Source: Nymphalis io
Lineage: Eukaryota; Arthropoda; Insecta; Lepidoptera; Nymphalidae
DNA: 64,000 nt
Direction: 5' to 3'
Assembly: GCF_905147045.1 (NCBI RefSeq)
Contig: NC_065904.1
Span: 11,346,001 to 11,410,000, forward strand
The notes beneath the pieces are model-generated. The model was not told where the DNA came from and did not search any database. It saw only the letters and a list, made by a program, of their open reading frames with translations. Positions within the stretch are counted from its first letter, which is position 1, and each line of letters begins with the position of its first letter. The position numbers were made by a program, and so were the translations under genes. Shown here in pieces: positions 1 through 11,621 of the stretch.

Positions 1-370
1 ATCTTCTCTTTATATTAGTGTAATATATCTTTAGTATGTCCCATTAGCAAAGCTACTAAACTATTCAAAGGTCAATGTGACAAGTTGTATTTATTATGGG
101 TATCAGCTAAATTATTGTACCATCGTGTAACCTGTTTTATTTATTATCTTTAGTGCGTAGTAGTTTGCAGCGTAAAACACATTTTTATAATTGAACTTGT
201 TGGTTGATCGAGATAAACTTGTTCAGTTAAATTGGTGAAGGAACTTACTCGGGTTACATGCATTTAAATATATTTTTTATTTCTTACAACAATTTAAATA
301 GTCTTATTAATTCCGTCAAAAGTGCAAAACTAACTAAATATAAATAAATAGAAAAAAAAGTGTTTTTTTA
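1..370. other. AT-rich unique sequence
   Basis: No open frame, repeat family or RNA gene is recognised here. The stretch ends in a short A-rich run just before a degraded SINE-D copy. Confidence 0.5.
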
Positions 371-375
371 CATAT

Positions 376-592
376 TTCTCGTTGGTCCAATAGGCCTAAA
401 TTTATAAGGCTGAAGGTTTCAAGGTCATGGGTACAGTAAAATTATATTGGGGTTCTCGGTCATGCAATTGTCAGTTGAAGCCCAAAATTTTAAGTATACA
501 TAGTCTTCACTCTCGTGCCTCGAAGAGCACATTAAGTCGTTGTACCCCCAGCTGAACTATTTCCGGTCGTGTTGGATTATGAGGATGGCACC
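376..592 (+). mobile_element. SINE-D, old diverged copy
   Basis: The left part keeps a worn tRNA-like head (ctcgttggtccaat, then aggtcatgggt). The right part matches the family body (ctcgtgcctcgaagagcac, then ccggtcgtgttggattatgag). The copy stops just before the poly-T of a family A element, which may have inserted into it; I could not find the rest of the D body on the far side. Confidence 0.6.
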
Positions 593-598
593 TCTTAG

Positions 599-896
599 TT
601 TTTTTTTTTTTTTATAGAATAGGAAGGCGGACGAGCATATGGGCCACCTGATGGTAAGTGGTCACCAACGCTCTTAGACATTGGCATTGTAAGAAATGTC
701 AACCATCGCTTACATATCCAATGCGCCACCAACCTTGGGAACTAAGATTTTATGTCCCTTGTGCCTGTAATTACACTGGCTCACTCACCCTTCAAACCGG
801 AACACAACAATATCAAGTATTGCTGTTTTGCGGTAGAATATCTGATGAGTGGGTGGTACCTACCCAGACGAGCTTGCACAAAGCCCTACCACCAGT
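599..896 (-). mobile_element. Family A SINE-like element, near full length
   Basis: Read on the minus strand it runs from ggtggtagggctttgtgcaa through accacttaccatcaggtgg to ctattctataaaa and a 15-base A run. It has the length and poly-A tail expected of a retroposed non-autonomous element. The 84-codon frame on the opposite strand is the family's recurring chance frame, not a gene. No target duplication was found. Confidence 0.9.
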
Positions 897-3241
897 AATA
901 GTGCTATCCTAATCGTTTTCGTAAAATCTATTGTAATAATAATATGAGTTATCTTATATTATGGACTCAAAACAATCGAAACAGGGCAAGTAGCTTGCAG
1001 ATGCAGACATGTTGCATATTGATTGACGCTTATAGTCATAGAAAAAAACAAAATGTATAGAAATGACATATTTGAAATGTCACGTGATCAAATCACAAAT
1101 AAAAGACAATGAAAATTATAGGGCTTTACGTATAAATGTTTATATAAAATGGAGCTGAATGATAGCTGTGTCTCCTTCTTTCGTATATCAAAACAATTAT
1201 CAAAGAAAGAGAGAAATCAGTGTTTAACTGAACACTCGGTATTCATTTTTATAATATAATTGTATTCAAATATCTTTGACGAGTGATATTAAGTTAATAT
1301 ATATATATAAGATGCATATTATATAAGATGTATTAGTTAAGAGTAGTTTCAAAACATGAAGTTCTTATCCATTAATGAGCTAGTGTAAGTTATAATGACT
1401 TAGATTTCCAAAAGAAAGCTTTCGTCTAGGGCTTTATCGACGACCTTGAAAATTATCTAAAAAGGTTATAATATATGTATATATTTTATTGAAAATGTTG
1501 TTGTTAGTAAGAATTCCTTCTTCAAGTCCCAGTCTTTTTTCCTTAGTCAAAATCACGTGTTGTGAACATTACCTGCGTTCCATAGCCCACAGAAACATAC
1601 AGACACGTTTAAGATTTTAATTAAGATTAGAGTGGTCGAAACAGATGAGATTGCGTGCGTGCGACGCCTGGAGATATAGTAGATAAGTTAACGTACTAGC
1701 GTTCCGGCACCGAATGAGAAAACTTCTAATTGCCAAAATATATGAGTTTGTATAAAAGCCATGAAATAATCTTAGTAAAATTAAAGTAAAATTTTTGTAC
1801 TTTTAATTCTTAACGTAAAAACAAATTATTAACTAAATTATTAAATAAACGGACTTATTGAAGTGAACTTAAAAGATGTGAGTACTACATGTACAAGATT
1901 AACTGCAATGTATGTGTAACGTTTCATAATGTAAGCATTTAATAATTTAAGAAAACTTGTGAAGCCATTAGATAACCATTTTTTTCCTAATATTAATGTA
2001 AAGCTTGTGTTAAGAGTTATAAGTAGTAAGAGAAGTCAGCAGAACCTGAGACATATTTTGGTAACATTTTTACTAAAATATATACTATTGCGATTCAGTT
2101 GTTTTTTTAATAATTAATATATATTTCTTGCATTTATATTAAAATTTTATCGTCAGTTAAATGTAACATAGAGTTTACGACTTCATTTACTGCTATGCTG
2201 TATTTTAACCAACACGGAAAAAAAATCATTACAACGGTTTTGGAGGATTTAAGCTCTAGGCTGATAGGATAGGTAGGATAGGTCTTCAAGTTGATGCCAA
2301 GTCAAAAAAGGTACTAACTTACCATTTACAACAATGATATTTAACTTACCGTACTCATAAACTACTACACCATACATAGAAATTGTATTTTTTTAATAAA
2401 GCGATGTATTTTTTCGATGTATACATAATAATAGTTTAAAAACGTCGATTATTTAAACCGTTTTGTAGTACATATTAAACGTAATAAAAACCATATCGGT
2501 TTTTTTTTAATTTTTTAGAACATATTCTGTTATTTAGAAGTCGAATTTTTAAATCTATTGTTCTAGTGTGATTAAATATTAAAAAAAAAACAATTACTAT
2601 CAATAAAATTGTTTTAATAATTTACGACGACAAATATAATCGAACACAGATCGCTATAAAGCCAGAAGTGGCATTTAATTTATACAGTAGCTGAGTGTGA
2701 GAGTTGCGTTTCTTATGCAAATGCTGTTTATTTACGATCTATGGGCTGGCCAGAGCGAAATATAAATTAAGCCCCGTCGTCAAACTGGCTCGGCTCGTAA
2801 ACGTCCGTACTTTTATAGTGAACATGAATTGTTATATTATAATTGTTGAATGTGTAAGCGTTCTAAATATGGGGTCGGCTTAATTTTGAAATAGAAGTTA
2901 CCTTTTCAGTTATTTTCTGTGTATTGTGAATAGGCATCTTTTATTATGGGAATATATTTTTATGTGTAATTTGTGACGATTTATGTGGAATTTTTTTTTT
3001 AGTGGTATAACGAGAAAGAAGGGGATGAAAGCAATATAGCGTGATCGTTGAAATAACTACCATGAAAACGTAATAGTTGTGACGTCGGTGAATTTCTCGT
3101 AAAGTTTAACTTCTGAGTAAAACTCAAATTTCAAGAACGAATTTGACAACGTTTGGTGTTGACGTAAAAAGGTTTCAATTTCTTTTATACATTCTATTTC
3201 ATATTTAATTTATTGTTATGGAAACATTAAAAGCACACGAT
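897..3241. other. Unique AT-rich sequence, about 2.3 kb
   Basis: No gene or known repeat is recognised. A (TA)n run lies near 1296-1310, and tatataagatg is repeated at 1304-1314 and 1320-1330. A less AT-rich patch at 2640-2830 is listed separately. Confidence 0.5.
2640..2830. promoter_or_regulatory. Possible conserved noncoding or enhancer-like patch
   Basis: This is a non-repetitive segment of more balanced composition inside AT-rich DNA. It carries a perfect POU octamer atgcaaat at 2715-2722 followed two bases later by a forkhead-like tgtttattta at 2725-2734. Such pairs occur in enhancers, but they also arise by chance, and no gene lies nearby. The call rests on composition and two motifs only. 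Confidence 0.2.
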
Positions 3242-3626
3242 GACACATATTAATGATAATGATAGTGTCCTCCAGACCGACTTCGGCCACGGCGGCCAAT
3301 CTCAAGAGACATTAGCCAAATACTCAAGAGATATAAGTGTGTACGCAAACACAGGTGCACTCTCTATTCTCTAACTCTCATAATCCGACGAGACGGCAAT
3401 CCGTCCGGAAAGAGTTCAAGCGCAGGACCAACGGCTTTACGTGCTTTCTGAGGCACGGGAATGTACACACTTCCAACTTCCAGACTCCGGTCTGCTACTG
3501 AGAATTTTCTGACAGAAAAACCCAATAGCTTTTTTATTGGCTCGAACTGGGAATTGAAACCAGAACCTCCGGATCTGCGGCCTTACATCAAGCCACTAGA
3601 CCAACGAGGCGGTCAGACACATATTA
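3242..3626 (-). mobile_element. SINE-D, complete copy with target duplication
   Basis: The insertion is flanked by a perfect 11-bp direct repeat, gacacatatta, at 3242-3252 and 3616-3626. Read on the minus strand the element opens with a tRNA-like head (cctcgttggtctagtggc A-box region; ggtttcaattcc B-box region) and ends in a short atgata-type tail. The body includes ggcacgggaatgtacacac. The target duplication shows insertion by retroposition as one unit. The small frame across it (3461-3649) is not a gene. Confidence 0.9.
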
Positions 3627-5125
3627 TCGTATATTCTAAAGTAATGTAAATATGTACATTTTTTTAATGTAAAGTCATGCAAGACTATTCATTGTTTACA
3701 GTCAAAAACCGTATCACCATAAAAAGGCGGACACACCTCATTAATTATATAAAAAAAGAAGAGCTGACTAAATCGTCTATCTACATAAACGTATCTCATT
3801 AAGCATATTCCCTGAATTATTTTCTGTCGTGACCCATTAAACGAATAAACAAGTCAAATTGAACCAAACCAACTTGAACCCATTCTAGATAAGGACGCAT
3901 TAGAATACACGAACAAAAAACACAAAGGACGCATCTGTGCATTATCTAATTCTTTATATGACGTTGAACATTTTTGTCATTCATTCGTGAATGAAATCCG
4001 GTCGTTCTTGTTCATAGGGACTTGTTTTTAATTTTTTAAATAGCTTATACAAAAAGGTGGATTATTTTTTTATTAAATTATATTTTATAAAGTAGATATT
4101 TAAATTTATAATAATTCTTTCAGAAGCTAAATTTATAATTTTAAAAATATTTAGCTATTCTTAATATTTTCTGACATTTAGATAAACACGCTGTATTCGT
4201 CTTAAATACTTTAAAACAATTATATTTTATTTTCAACCATAATAACAAGAATATAAGGTTTATAATAAAAACATTCACACGGATATCATTAAGACGTCAA
4301 TTAGAGCCATATTACCTGACATTAAAGTTGAAATTCGTGTGATTAAGGGAGATTAAAGATGGTCTGTTAAAATGATTTTTGGAACTAATGCTATGAATGT
4401 TAGTTTTGGTCTGAATCATCGCTATCATTTTTATATTCCTTAATGTGCAACGTGATTCTTTTAATAATATATCTACGAGAAATAATCTAAATACTGAGAA
4501 TTTAACCATAAATTGAATGTTTTATTTAAAAATTATATGAATGTACCGATGTATTCATAATATTATTGGTAATGAAAAAATAAATTTGTTTGTCCATTTT
4601 TTGTAGGAGTTGATCTTACGAGCATAAAATGAGGAATGTATACATTTTTTAATACATTTAACGATGAAAGTTTATTTCATTTATATGTATTTAATATTTT
4701 TATTTTATTTTATAATACATTTATTTCTTAAAGTAATATTATAATTGCTTGACTGGTAAAGTAATTAATTATTTGAATTAATCTGCAGTGCTATAAGAAC
4801 TTCATTAATCACTCGAGAAATGTTGATAACCGACTTATGGTGTTATACTATTTTGATGCATGTATTCTTGAAATGTTATAATTATAATGGTCAATGTCGC
4901 ATATCACATTCTGATACTTTACCACCATTTTGTGCGCTGAGCCTTGAGTTTGTTCTTACAGAGTAACCCTACTGATATCAATGGCAAAATCAAATTTTTG
5001 ACAAATTCATGAAGATCAACTTTCTCACTTATGGTGTAAAGTAGTTGAAATAACCTCTCCAACTATTGCTGATGATGATAATGATATGATGGTTAGTTTG
5101 CCTCTGAATCATAGCGATCTTTTCA
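3627..5125. other. Unique AT-rich sequence, about 1.5 kb
   Basis: No gene or repeat family is recognised. The 65-codon minus-strand frame at 4312-4509 has no recognisable motif and is of a length expected by chance in this composition. Confidence 0.5.
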
Positions 5126-5129
5126 TTAT

Positions 5130-5325
5130 TTAATACTTGTTTTCGCCCGCGATTTCGCCTGCCTGTTAGGAGGAACGCAAGTTATGTATAAAAAATACCG
5201 TAGGTCCTTCCTTGGTGTTTAAGTATGCTTTCTTACCAAATATCATTAAAATCAGCTTAGTGGTGTAACCGTGAAAGAGTAACAGACATACAGAGTTACT
5301 ATGAAATGTATTGTATTAGTATAAA
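5130..5325 (+). repeat. Family F: RTE-like LINE 3' end remnant
   Basis: The stretch contains attaaaatcagcttagtggt, then gtgaaagagtaacagacat, then acagagtta. It matches the familiar arthropod RTE-type tail in which a gaaagcgtaacagacagac run precedes a short AT tail. No coding part remains. Confidence 0.55.
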
Positions 5326-5352
5326 TGCAACGTAATTATTCTAATAATAGTA

Positions 5353-5634
5353 ATGACACACTGCTGGGCTTGCCTCCTCTGCCTTTTGAGGAGAAGGTTT
5401 GGAGCTTATTCCACCACGCTGCTCCAATGCGGGTTGGTAGAATACACATGTGGCAGAATTTCAATGAAATTAGACACATGCAGGTTTCTTCACGATGTTT
5501 TCCTTCACCGTCAAGCAGGAGATGAATTATAAACACAAATTAAGCATATGAAAATTCAGTAGTGCTTGCCCGGGATTGAACCCACGATCATCGGTTAAGA
5601 GTCACGCGTTCTTACCACTAGGCCATCTCGGCTT
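5353..5634 (-). mobile_element. SINE-B, near full length
   Basis: On the minus strand the head reads gccgagatggcctagtggt (A-box region), then gggttcaatcccgggcaagc (B-box region), then the common body with aaggaaaacatcgtgaag and gtggaataagctccaaacc, ending at cagcagtgtg. It is a tRNA-derived SINE with an internal pol III promoter and no coding capacity. Overlapping 66-codon frames on both strands are chance frames. Confidence 0.9.
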
Positions 5635-5724
5635 AATATACAATAGGTATATATACGAGAAATAATTTATTAATGAAACTAAATTTTTTGACGTTTTCGG
5701 CGAGTTAAACATAATTTCATCTCT

Positions 5725-5832
5725 GTCATCATTCTTCCAACCGCCTTTCGCATCCAGTTTGTCCCGCCACCTTCTCCAGGTCATCGGTCTACCTGTCTGG
5801 AGGACGCCCTACACTGGCTACGCGGTCTCAAC
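5725..5832 (-). pseudogene. LINE reverse transcriptase C-terminal scrap
   Basis: The minus strand reads, across a frameshift, like the C-terminal tail common to insect non-LTR reverse transcriptases: an arginine-rich start, then TDDLEKVAG, then TNWMRKA. Only about 35 codons survive and stops are present. The nearby family F tail is on the other strand, so the two are probably separate insertions. Confidence 0.45.
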
Positions 5833-5834
5833 TC

Positions 5835-6451
5835 TAGAGCTCGTCTTTTCCAATGAAAGATTTTATTTCTGCTTATATCTATTAAAAATACTCCGATAAT
5901 AGCTCGCTTCATAACACAAAATTGCGGCTAAATAGATTCAATACTGGATTAAATTTTTCAAAAGACACGACCCACATATTTATATTAATCTTGATAACTG
6001 ACGTTTCGCAAATTCCTTTAAAAGTCTACTTATATAACGTACTAAGATTTATATTTCGCTATGAAATATTTCTGAGCTAGCTAACAGTCGTACACGTACA
6101 TATTCGTTTTTAGCTTGATTGGGTAAAAAATTATATTTTCCCCGAACTTCAAACGAGACGAGAATCTTATGCGTGTCACCTGGCTCGTCTGGGTGTTATT
6201 ATGAAACAGGTGTCCAAATGAAGCGGGTCTCGGCTATTTAGCCGCATTATAAAGCCTTCCCAATTAAACTAATTGGTCTGGCTTAAGGGCGACACCAGAC
6301 GAAGCGTTTTATTTTAATTTTATTTTACATTTTTTGTGTCACACGTGAATGTAATTGGAATTTTTATGACTGATAATAAATAAAATAAATGTAATAAATG
6401 AATAGACGCGCCTTTATAATTAATGCAACTAAATAAAATAAAACTAAATAA
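5835..6451. other. Unique sequence
   Basis: No gene is recognised. The patch 6135-6305 is less AT-rich than its surroundings (ccaattaaactaattggt, ggcgacaccagacgaag) and matches none of the repeat families in this window. Confidence 0.4.
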
Positions 6452-6713
6452 ACTGGTGGTAGGGCTTTGTGCAAGCCGCCTACCGCAAATCAGCAACACT
6501 TGATATTGTTGTGTTCCGGTTTGAAAGGTGAGTGAGCCAGTGTAATTACAGGCACAAGGGACATAAAATCTTAGTTCCCAAGGTTGGTGGCGCATTGGCT
6601 ATAAGCGATGGTTGACATTTCTTACAATGCCAATGTCTAAGGGCGTTTGGTGACCACTTACCATCAGGTGGCCCATATACTCGTCCACCTTCCTATTCTA
6701 TAAAAAAAAAAAA
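6452..6713 (+). mobile_element. Family A element with internal deletion
   Basis: Starts actggtggtagggctttgtg and ends ctattctataaaaaaaa. About 40 bases are missing after gcaagc, removing the part that normally reads gggtaggtaccacccactc. The rest is close to the other good copies. Confidence 0.88.
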
Positions 6714-7190
6714 TATTACATAGTCTTATAATTGGAAATTTGTGACAACTGAAATTACATATAATTAATAATTTAGTTGTAATTATTTTTTCACAATTTA
6801 TAATTACTTTTTTTAACTAGACTGGGGGATGACCCACAGCTGGGCTTTCCTCTTTATAACTACTGGTTTAACGTAAGTAACACTTCGTATTTAGAGAGAT
6901 TATAAGTCACGGCATAATTTCGTTAGGTAAATTGAAAGAATATAGTTAATTACTTCTATTGTAGGATAAATTGGCTTTCATCTCTTTGGTCATTAAATTA
7001 AAATAATTTATTTTAAATTTTAATCAGCGTTAAAAGTCGAGTCGAAAGTCTGGGTGTAGCTTTTTAGTGGTCGACATGTATATCCTGCACACTGGCTTTT
7101 CGTTTTGAGACGTCACACTGTTATTTATTTAAAATACACCCATTTATGTTATTTATATAACTAATTTTGCACAGCTCCAATATTGGACCA
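6714..7190. other. Unique AT-rich sequence
   Basis: No gene or repeat family is recognised. The segment near 6820-6850 (ctgggggatgacccacagct) is locally GC-richer but has no open frame. Confidence 0.4.
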
Positions 7191-7194
7191 GATG

Positions 7195-7332
7195 TTACGT
7201 TTAAAATTGAACCCTAAGGAAAGAGGAGTCCTGGGGTTCAAGCTTACTTCATATAAATTTTCATCAAAATAGGTTTAGTGGTTTAGCTGTGAAAGCGTAA
7301 CACACAGATATACACATACCTTTGCATTTATA
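7195..7332 (+). repeat. Family F: RTE-like LINE 3' end remnant
   Basis: Contains tttcatcaaaataggtttag, then gtgaaagcgtaacacacag, then a short AT tail. It is the same tail type as at 5130-5325 and runs directly into the SINE-C copy that follows. Confidence 0.55.
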
Positions 7333-7606
7333 ATATTAATAATAATAATATCCTGGGACATTTTTCACACACGGCCGTCTGATCTCAAATTAAGCTTGTA
7401 CGAAGCTTGTGCTATGGAAACTAGACAACTGATATACTACATATACTATTTTTCTTTTTGTAAATACATACTTATATAGATAATTACACCCAGACTCAGG
7501 ACAAACAGACATGTTCATGCACACAAATGTCTGTCTGGGTGGGAATCGAACCCACAACCTTCGGCGTGAAAGGCAAGTATTTACCAACTACGCCAACCGG
7601 CTCGTC
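7333..7606 (-). mobile_element. SINE-C, full length
   Basis: On the minus strand the head is tRNA-like: gacgagccggttggcgtag covers the A-box region and gtgggttcgattcccaccca contains a perfect B box. The body includes catgtctgtttgtcctgag and the tail is tcccaggata followed by an ATT-type microsatellite. Small frames across it are not genes. Confidence 0.92.
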
Positions 7607-7965
7607 GATTAATATATATTTTTATGTGTCAATTATGCTTGTTATATTTTGGTATTGTTAGCAGTGTATGTCCAAATAAAGCCTTATTGTTATTACTAGT
7701 AAGCAAATTTCAAAAGACTTTTTCGACATCAATTTCAACAAAACGGTATATTTTTTCATTTTATACCGAATCGTTGGCTTACTTTTGGAAGTAAGCCAGC
7801 TCCCCTAAACTGATCATGAGTTAACTAGATTAAGATATATTCCCCTCGTCTTTCATATCCGAACAATTGGACAGACAGAAAATTTGATTGCTTTCATGTA
7901 TTGATTTATATATTCTATGCTACGGTGATTTCAGTGTTGCAAGTCAATTTATTTAGTAAGTAGTT
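7607..7965. other. Unique AT-rich sequence
   Basis: No gene or known repeat is recognised. The segment near 7655-7700 (agcagtgtatgtccaaataa) holds an aataaa hexamer, but no coding exon precedes it. Confidence 0.4.
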
Positions 7966-7969
7966 AGTA

Positions 7970-8330
7970 ACAGTGTAACCTGTGTCTCCTCCCTTTTGAG
8001 GAGAAGGTATGGAGGTTATTTATTTAGTTTTATATAATAACTGCACATAAGGTTTTTGTTGGTAATTTAATATGGTTTAATAATAAATTTTATTGTTATT
8101 AGAAATTATGTCAGTAATAACAATTTTAATCTATGTGACCGATTTTCATCCGCCAAATGCAGGTTGCATGATGCAGGCGGATGAAAATCGGTCACAATCC
8201 TAACGACGTTTTCCTTAACCGCCGAGCACGAGATGAGCACATATAAGCACATAAAAATTATTGCTTGATTAAGTTTAAGCACGGAATCATTGGTTAAGAC
8301 TCACTCGTTCTAACCACTGGGCCATTTACA
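7970..8330 (-). mobile_element. SINE-B, old copy disrupted by a hairpin
   Basis: The 3' part (ctcctcccttttgaggagaa, 7986 onward) and the head part (ttaaccgccgagcacgagat to ctaaccactgggcca, ending about 8326) are both present, but the middle is heavily altered. A perfect hairpin at 8134-8196 occupies the position where the family normally reads through cacatgcaggttt. Confidence 0.65.
8134..8196. repeat. Perfect hairpin, 21-bp arms, 21-nt loop
   Basis: The arms lie at 8134-8154 and 8176-8196 and are exact reverse complements. The left arm starts tgtgaccgattttcatccg. The loop is aaatgcaggttgcatgatgc plus one base and can form a small inner stem (tgca with tgca). Perfect arms inside an old, diverged SINE copy suggest a later local inverted duplication. 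A small-RNA precursor is possible but has no other support. Confidence 0.9.
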
Positions 8331-8928
8331 CTAAAAATGCGAGTTTGTAGCTCGCCTTACATTACCAAGCTAAGACGCAACAAAACTGATGGCGGTCGAT
8401 TTGAGCACCATTAATTACATCTTACAAATGATCCAGCGATTAACAATAGAATAATAGGTTATTGGCAATGTACCTCAATTATTTAGATTGATTTCGTATG
8501 CTATGGACCGTCAGGGGGCGGATTAAGGCCCTCCTACCATCGAATATATAGCGCAATGCATCGTTACCTTGTACTCCATCACCATAAAGCTCAACCGTGT
8601 TGTTGCTGAAAAGTGTGAGTGAAAGAGAGAAAAAGAGATGCATATATATCCTTGTGTTATTTATTTGCCAAGATATTTATTTTTCATAAGGTTTGTTGAT
8701 TTTAGGTGTAAGGTTGATTTTGTATTTAAATATGGAGATTGAAATAACGTTTCAAATAAAGTCATTGTCTATTCTAACGTATGTTTACAAAATTCATGTT
8801 GTCAGTTATATATTACGAATTATATTCAACTTTTTTTTTGTATATAATAAGAGCTCAGATTGCTCAGTGAATTCGTCAGTCAGGAATTTTCTATATGATT
8901 AATTTCTTTTTATATTTGATGTCCTGTG
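8331..8928. other. Unique sequence
   Basis: No gene is recognised. A GC-richer patch at about 8500-8600 contains ggattaa, a bicoid/Otx-type site, but no further support for regulation is visible. The 69-codon frame at 8693-8902 is AT-rich and looks like chance. Confidence 0.4.
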
Positions 8929-8929
8929 C

Positions 8930-9000
8930 AGCTGGCTAATCTCTCTTGAGATTTGCTGCTATGGCCGAAATCGGTCCGGAGGACATTATAGACGACTACT
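8930..9000 (+). mobile_element. SINE-D tail fragment
   Basis: Only the 3' end remains: ggctaatctctcttgagatt, then ggccgaaatcggtccggagg, then acat. The body and head are missing. Confidence 0.75.
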
Positions 9001-9294
9001 AGTATATAGATCTCAACTTGAGATATTATCTAGATCAATCAATAACAAAATAAACACGGTTCATGTTTCCGATCACGTGACACTTTAACAAATACACGCG
9101 GACCAGTAACATGACAATAAGATTAAAATTCCGATATGAAATACGATTAAATTATATATGTTACCGTCTCTACTCTTTTTCGGACAAAATTGCTTTTGAC
9201 CGCTAACATGTAATTTGGCTTCATTTCTGTAAGCGTGTCATCTGAGAAATGGCTGTATTTTGTTTTATTTTATTTATTTAGCTTACATGCTTAT

Positions 9295-9441
9295 ACTGGT
9301 GGTAGGACTTTGTGAGTGAGCCGGTGTAAGTACCGGTACTAGGGACGTAACATCTTAGTTCCCAAGGTTGGTGGCGCATTGACGATGTAAACGATGGTTA
9401 ACGTTTCTTACAATGTCAATATGGGCGTTGCTGACCACTTA
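9295..9441 (+). mobile_element. Family A element, internally deleted and diverged
   Basis: Starts actggtggtaggactttgtg and jumps directly to gtgagccggtgtaa, so more than 100 bases are missing. It then continues to ctgaccacttac without a poly-A tail. Confidence 0.8.
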
Positions 9442-9579
9442 CATCGATTTCTTTTTTTCTTTGATTTGAATGTCGAAGGAACACATTGTTCAAATAATCA
9501 CCGCCCATATATCATTTATAGGTAAAGCCGATACTGTTTCAAACAAAAAAAAAACGATTATTAAGGAATATTTCTTTTT

Positions 9580-9823
9580 TCCTGAGACATTATTCACACA
9601 CGGCCATCTGATCCCACACTAAGCAGAGCTTGTACTATGGAATCCAGACAACTGACATACTACATATACTTCTTTTCTTTTGTAAATACATACTTATATA
9701 GATAATTACACCCAGACTCAGGACAAACAGACATGTTCATGCACACAAATGTCTGTCCTGGGTGGGAATTCAACCCACAACCTTCGGCGTCTACGCCTCT
9801 ACCAACCACGCCAACCAGCCCGT
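9580..9823 (-). mobile_element. SINE-C copy, slightly damaged head
   Basis: Matches the family from tcctgagacattattcac to ccaaccacgccaacca. The B box is altered (gggaattcaaccc instead of gggaatcgaaccc on this strand) and the head has a small rearrangement around cggcgtctacgcc. The ATT tail is lost. Confidence 0.88.
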
Positions 9824-10288
9824 TATAATTGGAGTTGGTCAAAAGTAGTTTTGACTGGAATAGACTTCTGACTGTAACATCTGATCAAACTTTAAACTGT
9901 ATCAAAAAAAAAACATAATTATCGTATTTTTAAATTAATTTAATCGGAACACGTGAAAGCTTTCTTTTAACATTATAAAATGGCGTAGGAAAAATGTGCG
10001 TTAAAAATTACGAAAAGGCTGCAAAATGTTAATATAAACTACGTACCCTCGATATCTGATGCAATTCTTTTCAACCACCTGCCTCCAATGCAAATATTCT
10101 GGACAACCTTGACAGTAACTAGTTCCAGTGTGGAACTAAATTGCTTTTAAAACTGAGTGACAAATTTATATAATTGCGAATATTTCTAAATATCTATTCG
10201 AAGTTTATTTAAATCAAACAAACATATAATCGAGTAGGATTTAACAAGGACGTAGAATTATTTTACAAGATTATAATAACGTAGATTT
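9824..10288. other. Unique AT-rich sequence
   Basis: No gene or repeat family is recognised. Confidence 0.4.
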
Positions 10289-10618
10289 TTCCTAGTGTAA
10301 CAGTAAGCAATAACAGCCTGTTAATATCCCACCGTTGAGCTAAGGCCTCCTCTTCCTTTTGAGGATAAGGCTTGGAGCTTATTCTACCACGCTGCTACAA
10401 TGCGGCTTGGTAGAATACACATGTGGCAGGATTTTAATGAAATTAGAGACATGCAGGTTTCTGTTTTCTCCTCACGATGTTTCACCGTCAAACACGAGAA
10501 GAATTATTATAAGCACAAATTAAGCACATGAAGAATCAGTGGTGCTTGCCCGGGTTTGAGCCCACGATCCTCGGTTAAGATTCACGCGTTCTAACTAGGC
10601 CATCTCCGCTTCCTAGTG
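10289..10618 (-). mobile_element. SINE-B, full length with target duplication
   Basis: A 9-bp repeat, ttcctagtg, lies at 10289-10297 and 10610-10618 on either side; the outermost base may belong to the element. On the minus strand the head reads gcggagatggcctagttaga and the B-box region ggctcaaacccgggcaagc. The tail region shows taacagcctgttaat. Several small indels mark it as older than the best copies. Confidence 0.85.
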
Positions 10619-11404
10619 GAAATGGGTTGAATCTCAACGAGTCAGGGGCTACTTGAAATTAGTGTTAGAGCTGTCATGACTTAAGCACCCAGTTAAAAAT
10701 GTTTTCATTATTTTTTATCGTAAATTTTTTCTATATTGCTTAACGAGTTGTAATAAAAATATCTATATATTCAAGATAATCGATGATGACTACTTTCAAG
10801 CCTCTTTATTAATAACGACAACTGTTTCTTACAAACAAACCTCACACTTATTAAATATTTCAAAATGTATGTTGAGCTAGACCAAGTCATATATCTTGTT
10901 TATTACCAACTATTTTTTAAATATATTATTTTTTTAAATTAGAATGGAACTCCAATTTCTTTTATTTCGAAATTTCAGTCGTCGAAATATCGACTTTAAA
11001 ATATTGAACGAGTACATTTATCGCACTAGCTGTTATCAACATCACGGAACCGATTTCAAACAAAGTTGCCTGTCATTAATTCACTAGGTTTTTAGCAAGG
11101 CAATAAACATTTAGACAAATTCACCGTAATAAAACTCTTGGCTGTAATTAAAGCGCTTTCTTTTCTGATAAAGGGCAGCTGTACATTGGACACGCGAATG
11201 CTTAAAGCGATGAATTTTTGTGAAATAATTTATCTTACTGTTTCTACTGAAGTAATTTATGTTATCTCATGTCGCCTAATCGAGATTCTAGATTTTTAAT
11301 AGTCGTTTGCGTGTTAAAGTTTCTTTTAACATAAATTATTTAAAACTTAAACGGAATTTTATGCAAAAGAATAAAAAATAAGTTAAAAATTTAATTTTAT
11401 AATA
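10619..11404. other. Unique AT-rich sequence
   Basis: No gene, RNA or repeat family is recognised in about 0.8 kb. Confidence 0.4.
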
Positions 11405-11621
11405 TAAATAGGCGGACAAGAAAAATGGTCATCATCACCGCTCTATGACATTGGCGCTGTAGAAATATTAAACATTACAACGCCAATTCGCAATCAACCT
11501 TGGAAACTAATAATATGTTATATCCCTCGTGCCTGTACTTACACTGGCTTCTTTATCTTCCGTACAATACTAGTATTGCTGTTTGGTGGTAGAAACTTTA
11601 CAAAGCGCTACCACCAATTAT
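11405..11621 (-). mobile_element. Family A element, strongly diverged
   Basis: The order of family A landmarks is kept on the minus strand (ggtggtagcgctttgtaaag, cactggctt region, caccattttt side), with many substitutions and gaps. No poly-A remains. Confidence 0.65.

Noticed and set aside
658..912. 84-codon frame, with similar frames at 6320, 28183, 30516, 34072, 54032 and 63226
   Set aside because: All are the same chance frame on the strand opposite to family A copies. They vary freely and have no start context or domain.
5325..5536. Overlapping 66-codon frames, with similar frames at 16805, 44511, 50155 and 61421
   Set aside because: These are frames within SINE-B bodies, recurring because the repeat recurs.
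7545..7606. Possible tRNA gene, also at 16570-16626 and 47289-47360
   Set aside because: The A and B boxes are those of SINE-C heads. A repeat body and tail follow, and no proper acceptor stem is formed.
10394..10620. Adjacent B copies as a deliberate regulatory cluster
   Set aside because: The spacing and orientation of SINE copies across the window look random, and target duplications show independent insertions.
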